Source: a virus
Strand: one strand, 5' to 3'
IMG/VR virus record: IMGVR_UViG_3300017742_001902
Span: 1 to 21,612 of that record
Length of the DNA: 21,612 nucleotides
Both the position numbers and the translations under genes were made by a program. Shown here one piece after another: positions 1 through 6,607 of the stretch. The notes under the pieces are model-generated. The model was given only the letters and a program-made list of their open reading frames with translations. It was not told the origin of the DNA and ran no database searches. Position 1 is the stretch's first letter; the number at the start of each line of letters is the position of its first letter.

Positions 1-7
1 ACACCAA

Positions 8-253
8 ATGTATATGGAGTTCAAACGTAAAGAACTAGAAGACAGAGATGCTATGCGTGATGCACAGCGTCAAATGGCTTGGTTTGCATTGTTTGGTATG
101 TTACTATATCCATTCGCAGTTGTTCTAGCAGTGTTTGCAGGAATTGACGAAGCGGCAAAGATTTTGGGCTCGATGGCACCAACATACTTTGTATCAGTTG
201 CGGCGATTGTAGCGGCATTTTATGCTAAAGAAGCAGTTGGCCAAAAGAAGTAA
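8..253 (+). CDS. Small two-helix membrane protein, unknown function
   Basis: An 81-residue protein with a charged N-terminal stretch (about residues 4-22, rich in Lys, Arg, Glu and Asp) followed by two hydrophobic segments, about 25-45 and 55-74, and a short Lys-rich tail. This predicts a small inner-membrane protein with two helices joined by a short loop. The general shape resembles small phage holin-like or accessory membrane proteins, but I see no diagnostic motif and do not call it a holin. The ATG at 14 is an alternative start, and the reading frame stays open to the left window edge, so the true start may lie outside. It precedes dnaJ by 43 bases. Confidence 0.6.
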   Translation: MYMEFKRKELEDRDAMRDAQRQMAWFALFGMLLYPFAVVLAVFAGIDEAAKILGSMAPTYFVSVAAIVAAFYAKEAVGQKK

Positions 254-255
254 TC

Positions 256-293
256 AGTACTTATAATACATAGTAGTTTGTACGATAAGTATT
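256..293. repeat. Inverted repeat between the membrane-protein gene and dnaJ
   Basis: The arm AGTACTTAT (256-264) pairs with ATAAGTATT (285-293), nine pairs including one G-T wobble, around a 20-base loop. The right arm overlaps the GATAAGTA promoter-like element at 284-291. No T-run follows, so it does not look like an intrinsic terminator. It may be an operator-like site or two opposed copies of the promoter element. Confidence 0.35.
284..291 (+). promoter_or_regulatory. Late-promoter-like element GATAAGTA, 5 bases before the dnaJ ATG
   Basis: GATAAGTA resembles the T4 late promoter TATAAATA, which lies at -13 to -6. Here exactly five bases separate it from the ATG at 297, so the predicted first transcribed base is the A of the start codon. 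No Shine-Dalgarno sequence is visible. The same arrangement occurs at 4085 and 7902. Confidence 0.4.
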
Positions 294-296
294 AGT

Positions 297-1115
297 ATGG
301 ACTACTATGATATCTTAGGCGTTAACCGTGACGCATCCGATAAAGATCTAAAGAGCGCATACAAAAAATTAAGTATGCAACACCATCCTGATCGAGGTGG
401 GAACGAAGAACAATTCAAAAAAGTTAATGAAGCGTATAGTACACTAAAAGATCCGCAAAAACGCGGCATGTACGATCATCAGCAAAACGGTGGCGGACAA
501 GCATTTAATTTCAATACAGGTAATATGGGAAGCGGACATCCTTTTGAAGATCTCTTTGGACAGATGTTTGGACAAGGGTTTGCTCAACAAAGACGACAGC
601 CTAGAAATTCAGATGTAAATATAAAAGTTACAATAGAATTTGAAGAACAATTAATTGGTAAAAAGATATTAGCAACGTATAGGTTACGTAACGGACAAGA
701 AGAACGTGTAGATCTTGATATACCACCAGGTATTAAACATGGTGATAAAATACAGTATCAAGGACTAGGAGATAGTTCGTTACCAGGTCCAAGAGGTAAC
801 ATGTATGTTATAGTAAATGTCAAAGGCAAAGTAGGCTGGCGCAGAAGTAATGATGATTTAGTAGTTTTACAAAAAGTTAACTGTTTAGATTTGATTACCG
901 GTGGCAAAGTAATTATTAAAACACTTGATGATAAAAGTTTAGATCTCAATATTCCTGCAGGCACTAAAAATAATACTACATTTAATATTCCAGGATACGG
1001 AATACCTAATACTAAGTCTAGAATTAGAGGAAATATGTTAGTTACAATTGAGGCAGACATACCTAAATTATCGCAACAACAAATACGAGAAATTTTAAAA
1101 TTAAAAAATAGTTAA
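297..1115 (+). CDS. DnaJ-family co-chaperone lacking the zinc-finger domain (type II)
   Basis: A 272-residue J-domain protein. The J domain (residues 1-65) carries the HPD tripeptide at 30-32, which stimulates DnaK ATPase. A Gly/Phe/Gln-rich linker (about 64-100) follows, then a C-terminal substrate-binding region of two beta-barrel modules (about 105-260). The four CxxCxGxG zinc repeats of canonical DnaJ are absent, so this is the CbpA/DnaJB-like class. E. coli CbpA is about 306 residues, so this one is slightly short. The expected role is recruitment of host DnaK to phage proteins during assembly or replication. It is the first of two chaperone genes; clpA follows 82 bases later. It has no Shine-Dalgarno sequence, and a GATAAGTA element lies 5 bases upstream of the ATG. 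Confidence 0.88.
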   Translation: MDYYDILGVNRDASDKDLKSAYKKLSMQHHPDRGGNEEQFKKVNEAYSTLKDPQKRGMYDHQQNGGGQAFNFNTGNMGSGHPFEDLFGQMFGQGFAQQRRQPRNSDVNIKVTIEFEEQLIGKKILATYRLRNGQEERVDLDIPPGIKHGDKIQYQGLGDSSLPGPRGNMYVIVNVKGKVGWRRSNDDLVVLQKVNCLDLITGGKVIIKTLDDKSLDLNIPAGTKNNTTFNIPGYGIPNTKSRIRGNMLVTIEADIPKLSQQQIREILKLKNS

Positions 1116-1130
1116 TGAGTGAAGAAGGTC

Positions 1131-1158
1131 TTGACAAATTGCTAAAAGAATGTACAAT
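1131..1158 (+). promoter_or_regulatory. Sigma70-like promoter for the clpA-like gene
   Basis: TTGACA (1131-1136) and TACAAT (1153-1158) are separated by 16 bases, giving a predicted start near 1165 and a 33-base leader containing AGAGGAAAG before the ATG at 1198. The -35 context CTTGACAA is shared with the promoters at 11291, 17507 and 20664. The stretch 1116-1197 holds nothing else I can support. Confidence 0.65.
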
Positions 1159-1197
1159 AAGCTACAAATACTTATAAAATAAGAGGAAAGTATAAAC

Positions 1198-3438
1198 ATG
1201 GTTGAACCAAGTAAAGAGTTACAGTTAGTTTTTGATAAGAGTATAAGAGATGCACGTAAGTTACAACATGAGTATGTAACACTTGAACACTTACTTTTTG
1301 CAATGATGTGTTCTGATCAATTCTTTGAACTACTAAAAGGTTATGGTGCAGATGTTGACTATATTAAGTCTAATCTAGAGCACTTTCTAAAAACAAGCTG
1401 TGATGAAATTAAAACAGAAGAAACTAAACATAAGCCTAAGAAAACACAGTCTGTAGAGAGAGTGTTAAATAGAGCATTTACACAAGTTCTTTTTGCTGGT
1501 CGACCTGAGATTACACTTAGTGATGTACTATTAAGTATGATAGCTGAAAAGAAAAGTCATGTTAGTTACTACTTAGAAAAAGGCGGCATTGAAAAAGATC
1601 GTTTTGCAGAATATGTAACTGGTGAAATGGACCAAGTCTATCAAGACGAAGAAATGAGTGGTCAAACACAACGAGCATTACGAGCATTTACAACTAACCT
1701 AAATGACGAAGCTAAAAAGAACAAAATTGATCCTATTATAGGACGTTCAGAAGAACTTGAAAGTCTTGCACTAGCATTAGGACGTAGACAAAAGAATAAT
1801 GTATTAATGGTCGGTGACCCAGGTGTTGGTAAAACAGCAGTTGCAGAAGGCCTTGCATACAATATTATTCAAGGCAATGTACCAACATTCCTAAAAGATT
1901 ACGAAGTATACATGTTAGACATTGGTGCTATGTTAGCAGGTAGTAAATACCGCGGAGACTTTGAAGAACGTTTTAAACTGGTACTAGCAGGATTAAAAAA
2001 CAAAGGAAATACTATTATGTTCATTGACGAAGCACACATGATGAATGGTGCTGGTGCAGGTGGACAAGGCAATAGTAACGACTTAGCAAATATGTTAAAG
2101 CCAGCACTTACTAAAGGCAATTTAAAAGTTGTTGCGTCAACTACTTGGGATGAATACAGGAAGTACTTTGAAAAGGATCGTGCATTAATGCGTCGATTCC
2201 AAAGAGTAACAGTTGACGAACCTACACCAGAAGTAGCAAAGGATATTTTACACGGTATTAAAAAATATTATGAAGATTACCATGCAACAACTATTACAGA
2301 AGAAGCAATTTCTCAGGCAGTTAAACTTAGCGTAAAATATCAATCAGATAAGAAATTACCTGACAAAGCAATTGACTTGATTGACTTAGCATGTTCACGT
2401 TTTAAAATTAACGAAGAAGATGAAAAAATTGTTACTGGTGAAAAGATTGAATTTGAGCTTGCAAAATTAGTTAATATTCCTGCAGAAACAGTTTCACAAA
2501 AAGAAACAGACAATTTAAAGAATTTAGAAAATAATCTAAAAGGATCAGTGTTTGGACAAGATGACGCAATTGAAGGTATTGTAGATAAAATTCTTGTAGC
2601 ACAAGCAGGACTAAAACCTGATGATAAGCCAATTGGATCGTTTGTGTTTATGGGGCCAACAGGAACTGGTAAAACAGAAACAGCAAAACAACTTGCAATA
2701 CAGTTAGGTGTAGAACTTGTGCGGTTTGATATGAGTGAATATCAAGAGAAGCATAGTGTTGCTAAACTAATTGGTTCACCTCCAGGTTATGTAGGACACG
2801 AAGACAGTCAAGGACAGTTAATTGTTAAATTACAAGAACACCCTAATTGTGTACTACTATTAGATGAAATTGAAAAAGCACACCCAGATGTGTCACAAAT
2901 TTTGTTACAAGTTATGGACAATGGTAAACTGACAGGGTCTAATGGTAAAGAAGCAGATGCACGTAATTGTGTACTAATACTTACAACTAACTTAGGTGCC
3001 AAAGATTCAGAGAAAAATACTATTGGATTTGATGAAGACTTTGAACAAAATAATTACGAAGACAAAGAACTCAAAAAGTTCTTTGCACCAGAGTTTAGAA
3101 ACAGACTAGATGCTACAATTACATTTGCTAAACTTGGTAAGCCTGTAATGATGAAGATTGTTGGTAAATTCTTACTTGAATTAAAAGAACAAGTTGCAGA
3201 CAAAGGTGTTGTTGTAACACTATCTGATGAAGCATTAGACGCATTAGTTGATTTAGGATTTGATAACAAGATGGGTGCAAGACCACTACAGCGTGTTATT
3301 GATAAAGAAATTAAACGTCCTTTATCTAGAGAACTATTGTTTGGAAAGTTGAAAAACGGTGGTACGTTAAATGTTACTTATATAGATAGCAAGTTTACAT
3401 TAGAATGTGTAGCGGAGGCACTCATTGAATCTGTATGA
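1198..3438 (+). CDS. clpA: ClpA-type AAA+ unfoldase
   Basis: A full-length 746-residue ClpA homologue; E. coli ClpA is 758. An N-terminal Clp-N double repeat (about 1-145) is followed by two AAA+ modules with no ClpB-type middle domain. Module 1 has Walker A GDPGVGKT at 206-213 and Walker B FIDEAH at 275-280. Module 2 has Walker A GPTGTGKT at 486-493, a LLLDEIEKAHPD Walker B, and the conserved FAPEFRNRLD segment. Between them lies IGF at 609-611, where ClpA carries its IGL ClpP-docking loop, so binding to a host ClpP is plausible. No ClpP gene or ClpP domain is in the window. The protein should unfold proteins using ATP in the cytoplasm and either hand them to host ClpP or remodel phage complexes. 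It is transcribed from a promoter at 1131 and has a good Shine-Dalgarno sequence. Confidence 0.93.
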   Translation: MVEPSKELQLVFDKSIRDARKLQHEYVTLEHLLFAMMCSDQFFELLKGYGADVDYIKSNLEHFLKTSCDEIKTEETKHKPKKTQSVERVLNRAFTQVLFAGRPEITLSDVLLSMIAEKKSHVSYYLEKGGIEKDRFAEYVTGEMDQVYQDEEMSGQTQRALRAFTTNLNDEAKKNKIDPIIGRSEELESLALALGRRQKNNVLMVGDPGVGKTAVAEGLAYNIIQGNVPTFLKDYEVYMLDIGAMLAGSKYRGDFEERFKLVLAGLKNKGNTIMFIDEAHMMNGAGAGGQGNSNDLANMLKPALTKGNLKVVASTTWDEYRKYFEKDRALMRRFQRVTVDEPTPEVAKDILHGIKKYYEDYHATTITEEAISQAVKLSVKYQSDKKLPDKAIDLIDLACSRFKINEEDEKIVTGEKIEFELAKLVNIPAETVSQKETDNLKNLENNLKGSVFGQDDAIEGIVDKILVAQAGLKPDDKPIGSFVFMGPTGTGKTETAKQLAIQLGVELVRFDMSEYQEKHSVAKLIGSPPGYVGHEDSQGQLIVKLQEHPNCVLLLDEIEKAHPDVSQILLQVMDNGKLTGSNGKEADARNCVLILTTNLGAKDSEKNTIGFDEDFEQNNYEDKELKKFFAPEFRNRLDATITFAKLGKPVMMKIVGKFLLELKEQVADKGVVVTLSDEALDALVDLGFDNKMGARPLQRVIDKEIKRPLSRELLFGKLKNGGTLNVTYIDSKFTLECVAEALIESV

Positions 3439-4093
3439 GACAACTAAGTTATTCTGGGGAAAGTACTTATATAAGTTAGCTATAAGAAATGAACTAGCGC
3501 CAATATTTAGATGCAAGAATTTGTCTAATGCTAGACAAGAACTAGATAACCTTCAACTAAATTATGAAGCTGGACTACCATTAGAACGTGTTTCGTGGAA
3601 TAGAATACATCATGTAACTGAACATGCATTTATAGATGCTAAACTATTGTATAGTAACTTTAAAACAGCCGACGATTACTTGTTACGAATACAAGGAACT
3701 AGAATGAATATATATTCTAATGATAATTCTTGGTTGAAATATATTGCATCTATATTAGCAAAAGATAGTGTATGTGAATTTTGGGAACCAAGTATAGATA
3801 ACATTGATGTATTAGATTCTAATACAATTATAGTTCCTAAAAGTAATGGATATGAATATAAAGTAACCCTAAACAGTGTACTAGGTAACGATGGGTTTGC
3901 TACATTTGCAACTGCTAATCCACATCTAATTAAAGCAGGACCTGTACTAATGGAAGAAATGACAGCAAATGGCTATTGTAATAACTTATATTTTTATGCT
4001 AGAGATATGAAAGTAGTGCAACTTTGTAGTCTCTTATTAAACAATATTAGACGTATTGACAAATTAGTCGTTAAGTCTTATATAGATAAATAG
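3425..4093 (+). CDS. Unknown protein with TTG start, overlapping clpA
   Basis: A 222-residue protein I do not recognise. No ATG lies near the frame start. The TTG at 3425 is supported by the Shine-Dalgarno sequence GGAGG at 3414-3418, six bases upstream, and it overlaps the clpA end by 14 bases, which suggests translational coupling. The sequence is a mixture of helices and strands with no signal peptide and no clear membrane span. Three Cys residues lie in its second half and are not arranged as a metal site. The motif WNRIHHVTEHAF near residue 60 could be a His-containing site but is not diagnostic. Coupling suggests a function linked to the unfoldase, for instance an adaptor or a late protein, but this is inference. 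The end of the gene carries promoter-like sequences for the next gene. Confidence 0.7.
   Translation: MNLYETTKLFWGKYLYKLAIRNELAPIFRCKNLSNARQELDNLQLNYEAGLPLERVSWNRIHHVTEHAFIDAKLLYSNFKTADDYLLRIQGTRMNIYSNDNSWLKYIASILAKDSVCEFWEPSIDNIDVLDSNTIIVPKSNGYEYKVTLNSVLGNDGFATFATANPHLIKAGPVLMEEMTANGYCNNLYFYARDMKVVQLCSLLLNNIRRIDKLVVKSYIDK
4056..4084 (+). promoter_or_regulatory. Possible sigma70-like promoter inside the end of the TTG-start gene
   Basis: TTGACA (4056-4061) and TATATA (4079-4084) are 17 bases apart. The predicted start would fall only a few bases before the ATG at 4098, and the element abuts the late-like motif at 4085. It could be chance in coding sequence. Confidence 0.3.
4085..4092 (+). 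promoter_or_regulatory. Late-promoter-like element GATAAATA, 5 bases before the ATG at 4098
   Basis: GATAAATA differs from the T4 late consensus TATAAATA only at the first base. It overlaps the stop of the previous gene and ends exactly five bases before the ATG, with no Shine-Dalgarno sequence visible. It could start a leaderless late transcript of the structural-type gene that follows. Confidence 0.45.
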
Positions 4094-4097
4094 TTAT

Positions 4098-4448
4098 ATG
4101 GCACAGAGCGAAACAATATTATCAGCAAATACGCATCCGGGAGATAGTACAGTTCAAACTATCACGGGTGAAAAATATAAAGGTGATGGTTACTACGGTA
4201 GATCCGATGGTTTCCACACAGTACAATACAGTATAAACAGCTTTAAAGGCACAGTTAATGTACAAGCAACATTAGCTATTGATCCTGTGGAGGCTGATTG
4301 GTTTACTGTATATACACAAGCATACCTAGATGACCAAGGTGATACTGTAAGTAATATAACAAACTTTACAGGAAATTATGTATGGATTAGATCATACATA
4401 AGCAACTGGACTGAAGGCACTGTTAATATTGTACAACTAAATCATTAA
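4098..4448 (+). CDS. Beta-rich protein, probable virion structural component
   Basis: A 116-residue protein dominated by alternating hydrophobic and polar residues, rich in Thr, Ser, Asn and aromatics, as in a beta-sandwich. It has no Cys, no membrane segment and no signal peptide. The C-terminal part, with NFTGNYVWIRSYI and a final NIVQLNH, has the look of small beta-domains found in tail, neck or fibre proteins of marine T4-like phages, but I cannot assign a specific structure. It opens the long block that I read as late genes, and its putative late promoter fits a virion role. Translation may start on a leaderless mRNA. Confidence 0.6.
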   Translation: MAQSETILSANTHPGDSTVQTITGEKYKGDGYYGRSDGFHTVQYSINSFKGTVNVQATLAIDPVEADWFTVYTQAYLDDQGDTVSNITNFTGNYVWIRSYISNWTEGTVNIVQLNH

Positions 4449-4459
4449 GGCGGAACATA

Positions 4460-5035
4460 ATGGAACATTTTGTAAGAATAGTTTTTGAAAAAGACGAAAG
4501 TTTAACTGAATCAAAGTTAGACGAGTCAATTTTTCCAGGCAACGAACTTCTTGAAACAGAACAAGGAGCAAGTGTATATCATATACCTTTGCCAAGAGAA
4601 TTAAACGAAGAAGAAGCTGATGGCTATGCAGATCGTTTAAGTGCATATATGTTTGAACAAGGTCTTGAAGACTTTGATATTGAAATTTCAACAGATCAAG
4701 ATGAACCTATTAGTGAAGTAACATATGATGATGACGATGACTTCTTTATGGAGTATGGCGTTATGTGGTACAATGATGATGACAATCCAATAGACGAAGC
4801 AGAATATCAAGGACGTAAAGTTAAACTTGGTAAGCCTATGGCAGGTGATGTCAAGAAGTTTAAAGTATATGTTAAGAATCCAAAGGGTAATGTAGTCAAA
4901 GTTAACTTTGGACAAAAAGGCGTAAAAATTAAAAAAAGTAACCCTAAAAGACGTAGAAGTTTTAGAGCAAGACACAACTGTGATAATCCAGGACCGCGTC
5001 ATAAGGCACGTTACTGGTCATGTAGGAAGTGGTAA
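4460..5035 (+). CDS. Unknown phage protein: acidic N-terminal part, basic Cys/Trp C-terminal module
   Basis: A 191-residue protein with strongly split charge. Residues 1-115 are very acidic, including a run of five Asp around residue 91-95. Residues 118-191 are basic and contain RSFRARHNC near 166-174, then KARYWSCRKW at the very end. The conserved-looking Cys pair and aromatic-basic pattern suggest a nucleic-acid- or metal-binding module. A related-looking basic C-terminus occurs in the HAD protein at 6604-7662. I recall such C-termini in other marine T4-like phages but cannot name a family with certainty. The start follows AAGGCGGA. It sits between a structural-type gene and the putative capsid-targeted cassette, so a virion role is plausible. 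Confidence 0.65.
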   Translation: MEHFVRIVFEKDESLTESKLDESIFPGNELLETEQGASVYHIPLPRELNEEEADGYADRLSAYMFEQGLEDFDIEISTDQDEPISEVTYDDDDDFFMEYGVMWYNDDDNPIDEAEYQGRKVKLGKPMAGDVKKFKVYVKNPKGNVVKVNFGQKGVKIKKSNPKRRRSFRARHNCDNPGPRHKARYWSCRKW

Positions 5036-5036
5036 A

Positions 5037-5267
5037 ATGCGTATAGAAGAAATATTAACTGAAGCAGATAAACAAGGTTGGCTAGGTAAAGCATGGGACA
5101 CTGTGCTACATGGCAGAAAAGACCCACTTGTTCCTTGGGTTAGACAACATATACGCAGTAAAGGTACACAATGGATCTACAGAAATGTAGATAAACAGTT
5201 CCCAAAACGTTATGTAAGAAGTGATGTAAAGAGTGCTATAGGACAAGTACTAGGAACAGGAGCATAA
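5037..5267 (+). CDS. Small basic protein with capsid-targeting-like N-terminus
   Basis: A 76-residue protein. The start at 5037 is chosen because AGGAAGTGG (5024-5032) precedes it; an upstream in-frame ATG at 4980 lies inside the previous gene and lacks a ribosome site. The N-terminus MRIEEILTE-A resembles the T4 internal-protein targeting segment, with a candidate gp21-type cleavage LTE/A after Glu9. The remaining 67 residues are basic and Trp-rich (GWLGKAWDTV, PWVRQHIRSKGTQWIYRNV), suiting DNA or scaffold contact. Nothing catalytic is recognisable. The gene is one base from its neighbours on both sides. A packaged internal head protein is inference. Confidence 0.65.
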   Translation: MRIEEILTEADKQGWLGKAWDTVLHGRKDPLVPWVRQHIRSKGTQWIYRNVDKQFPKRYVRSDVKSAIGQVLGTGA

Positions 5268-5268
5268 C

Positions 5269-5604
5269 ATGCGTATTGATGAATTCACAGTACCACAAGA
5301 AACAAATTTAGGCTTTGATGTAGTTGATGACGTATGTGTATTCATGCGTAACGATCCTGTATTTTATAGAAAAAGTTTTTTTCCCACTATGTCTAAAATA
5401 GCTGACATGCATCGTAATGGTAAAGAAATTAATGCCAATGAATGTATGGGGTCTATGGTAGAAAATGGTATAAATTCTTATTGTAAGAAATTTAAAATTG
5501 CACCAATACCTGATGAAGTGTTTACACAAGATGATAGAACTGGTATTATAGACAAAATCTTTTCTGAGGAAATGGAATCAATCAAAGGTGGTGACTATAA
5601 ATGA
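5269..5604 (+). CDS. Unknown protein beginning MRIDEF
   Basis: A 111-residue protein of mixed charge. The N-terminus MRIDEFTVPQE partly resembles its neighbours' targeting-like segments but lacks a clean hydrophobic-x-Glu site in the first ten residues. The body is helical, with two Cys residues spaced 13 apart and no known motif. It starts after AGGAG and ends with a 4-base ATGA overlap into the nucleotidyltransferase gene, so the two are probably translationally coupled. A function tied to the nucleotidyltransferase or to the virion is inference. Confidence 0.6.
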   Translation: MRIDEFTVPQETNLGFDVVDDVCVFMRNDPVFYRKSFFPTMSKIADMHRNGKEINANECMGSMVENGINSYCKKFKIAPIPDEVFTQDDRTGIIDKIFSEEMESIKGGDYK

Positions 5605-6380
5605 GACTAAGACAATTATTTGAAGCACCTAGAACAGCCGTAATGGCTTTTGGTCGTATGAATCCTCCTACTATTGGTCATCAAAAACTTGTTGACAAGA
5701 TAAAAAGTATTCCTGGAGATCACTATGTGTTTCTTAGTCAAAGTCAAAAACCAAAAACAGATCCTTTAGCATTTGCAGACAAACTACGTTATGCTAAGTT
5801 CTTCTTTCCACAAGTTACAATAGGTAATCCTGAAGTAAAAACTATTATTCAAGCACTACAAAAAATTGCTGAATTAGGATATGAAAATTTATTCTATGTT
5901 GCTGGTAGTGATCGTGTACAATCATTTGAAGAATTAATTAACAAATACAACGGTATTGAGTATACATTTAAATCAATTAAAGTTGTAAGTGCAGGCGAGC
6001 GTGATCCAGATGCAGATGGTGCAGAAGGAATGAGCGCAAGTAAAATGCGTCAAGCGGCTGTAGATAATGATTTAGAATCATTTAAACAAGGTGTTCCACA
6101 ACCAAAACTAGCAGACGAAATGTTTGCGGCAGTTAGACAAGGTATGGGCATTACAGACAAAGAGCCTGAAATGGCAGAAGGCTGGTTCAGTGGAGATCCA
6201 TTACCTGCACCGGAATGGCTAAATGATGAAAACAAAGCGTTATGGCAAAAAATTGAACCTACTACTAAAGATAAAAGACTTGTAGCACAATTAAAAAAGT
6301 TACAAAGATTTATAAAAGCGGGTCTTACTGACGAAGCCAATCAAGTTATTACAAAAGAACTAAAGTTTCTACAGAGGTAA
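5601..6380 (+). CDS. Nucleotidyltransferase of the HxGH superfamily with capsid-targeting-like N-terminus
   Basis: A 259-residue protein. Residues 12-160 form a Rossmann-like nucleotidyltransferase: FGRMNPPTIGH at 17-27 (the TIGH variant of HxGH that binds the nucleotide phosphates), AGSDR at 101-105 and MSASKMR at 144-150 (the ISxxxxR-type motif). The family includes NMN adenylyltransferases, pantetheine-phosphate adenylyltransferases and cytidylyltransferases, and the substrate cannot be set from sequence. A second region (190-259), separated by an acidic linker, has amphipathic Lys-rich helices and no known motif. The N-terminus MRLRQLFE-A offers an LFE/A cleavage site after Glu8, as in T4 internal proteins, so the enzyme might be packaged and injected. 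It has a good Shine-Dalgarno sequence and an ATGA overlap with the previous gene. Confidence 0.78.
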   Translation: MRLRQLFEAPRTAVMAFGRMNPPTIGHQKLVDKIKSIPGDHYVFLSQSQKPKTDPLAFADKLRYAKFFFPQVTIGNPEVKTIIQALQKIAELGYENLFYVAGSDRVQSFEELINKYNGIEYTFKSIKVVSAGERDPDADGAEGMSASKMRQAAVDNDLESFKQGVPQPKLADEMFAAVRQGMGITDKEPEMAEGWFSGDPLPAPEWLNDENKALWQKIEPTTKDKRLVAQLKKLQRFIKAGLTDEANQVITKELKFLQR

Positions 6381-6382
6381 TC

Positions 6383-6607
6383 ATGGACGAACTAGCTGAC
6401 ATTGTTAGATTAGCTGGCGTTAATGAATTCAAAGGTTACTCTCCTTATGAAGGTTCTAATATATCCGTTACTGGTACAGAAAAACGTGAGATAGAACGTG
6501 ATAAAAATATCCAACCCGGCACAGACGAATGGTTCAAACTATGGTTTAGTCGTCCTTATTGGAAGGGACAGGAATATCCTGCAGGGTTACGAGGACGTAA
6601 AAAATGA
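6383..6607 (+). CDS. Small unknown protein beginning MDELADIVRLAGVNE
   Basis: A 74-residue protein. The first 15 residues form a hydrophobic-acidic helix ending in GVNE, a longer version of the targeting-like N-termini around it. The middle is polar, and the C-terminal half contains WFKLWFSRPYWKGQEYPAGL, rich in aromatics, followed by a basic tail RGRKK. No catalytic or metal motif is seen. It starts after AGAGGT and overlaps the next gene by four bases (ATGA). I recall similar small proteins in marine T4-like phages but no function. Confidence 0.6.
   Translation: MDELADIVRLAGVNEFKGYSPYEGSNISVTGTEKREIERDKNIQPGTDEWFKLWFSRPYWKGQEYPAGLRGRKK

Noticed and set aside
1115-1177. A 20-codon frame starting at the dnaJ stop (TAATG)
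   Set aside because: It overlaps the promoter at 1131-1158 and has no Shine-Dalgarno sequence or conserved-looking content. It is likely chance.
4980-5036. Upstream ATG extension of the small basic gene at 5037
   Set aside because: It overlaps the previous gene by 56 bases, has no ribosome site, and the ATG at 5037 has AGGAAGTGG and gives the shared N-terminal pattern.
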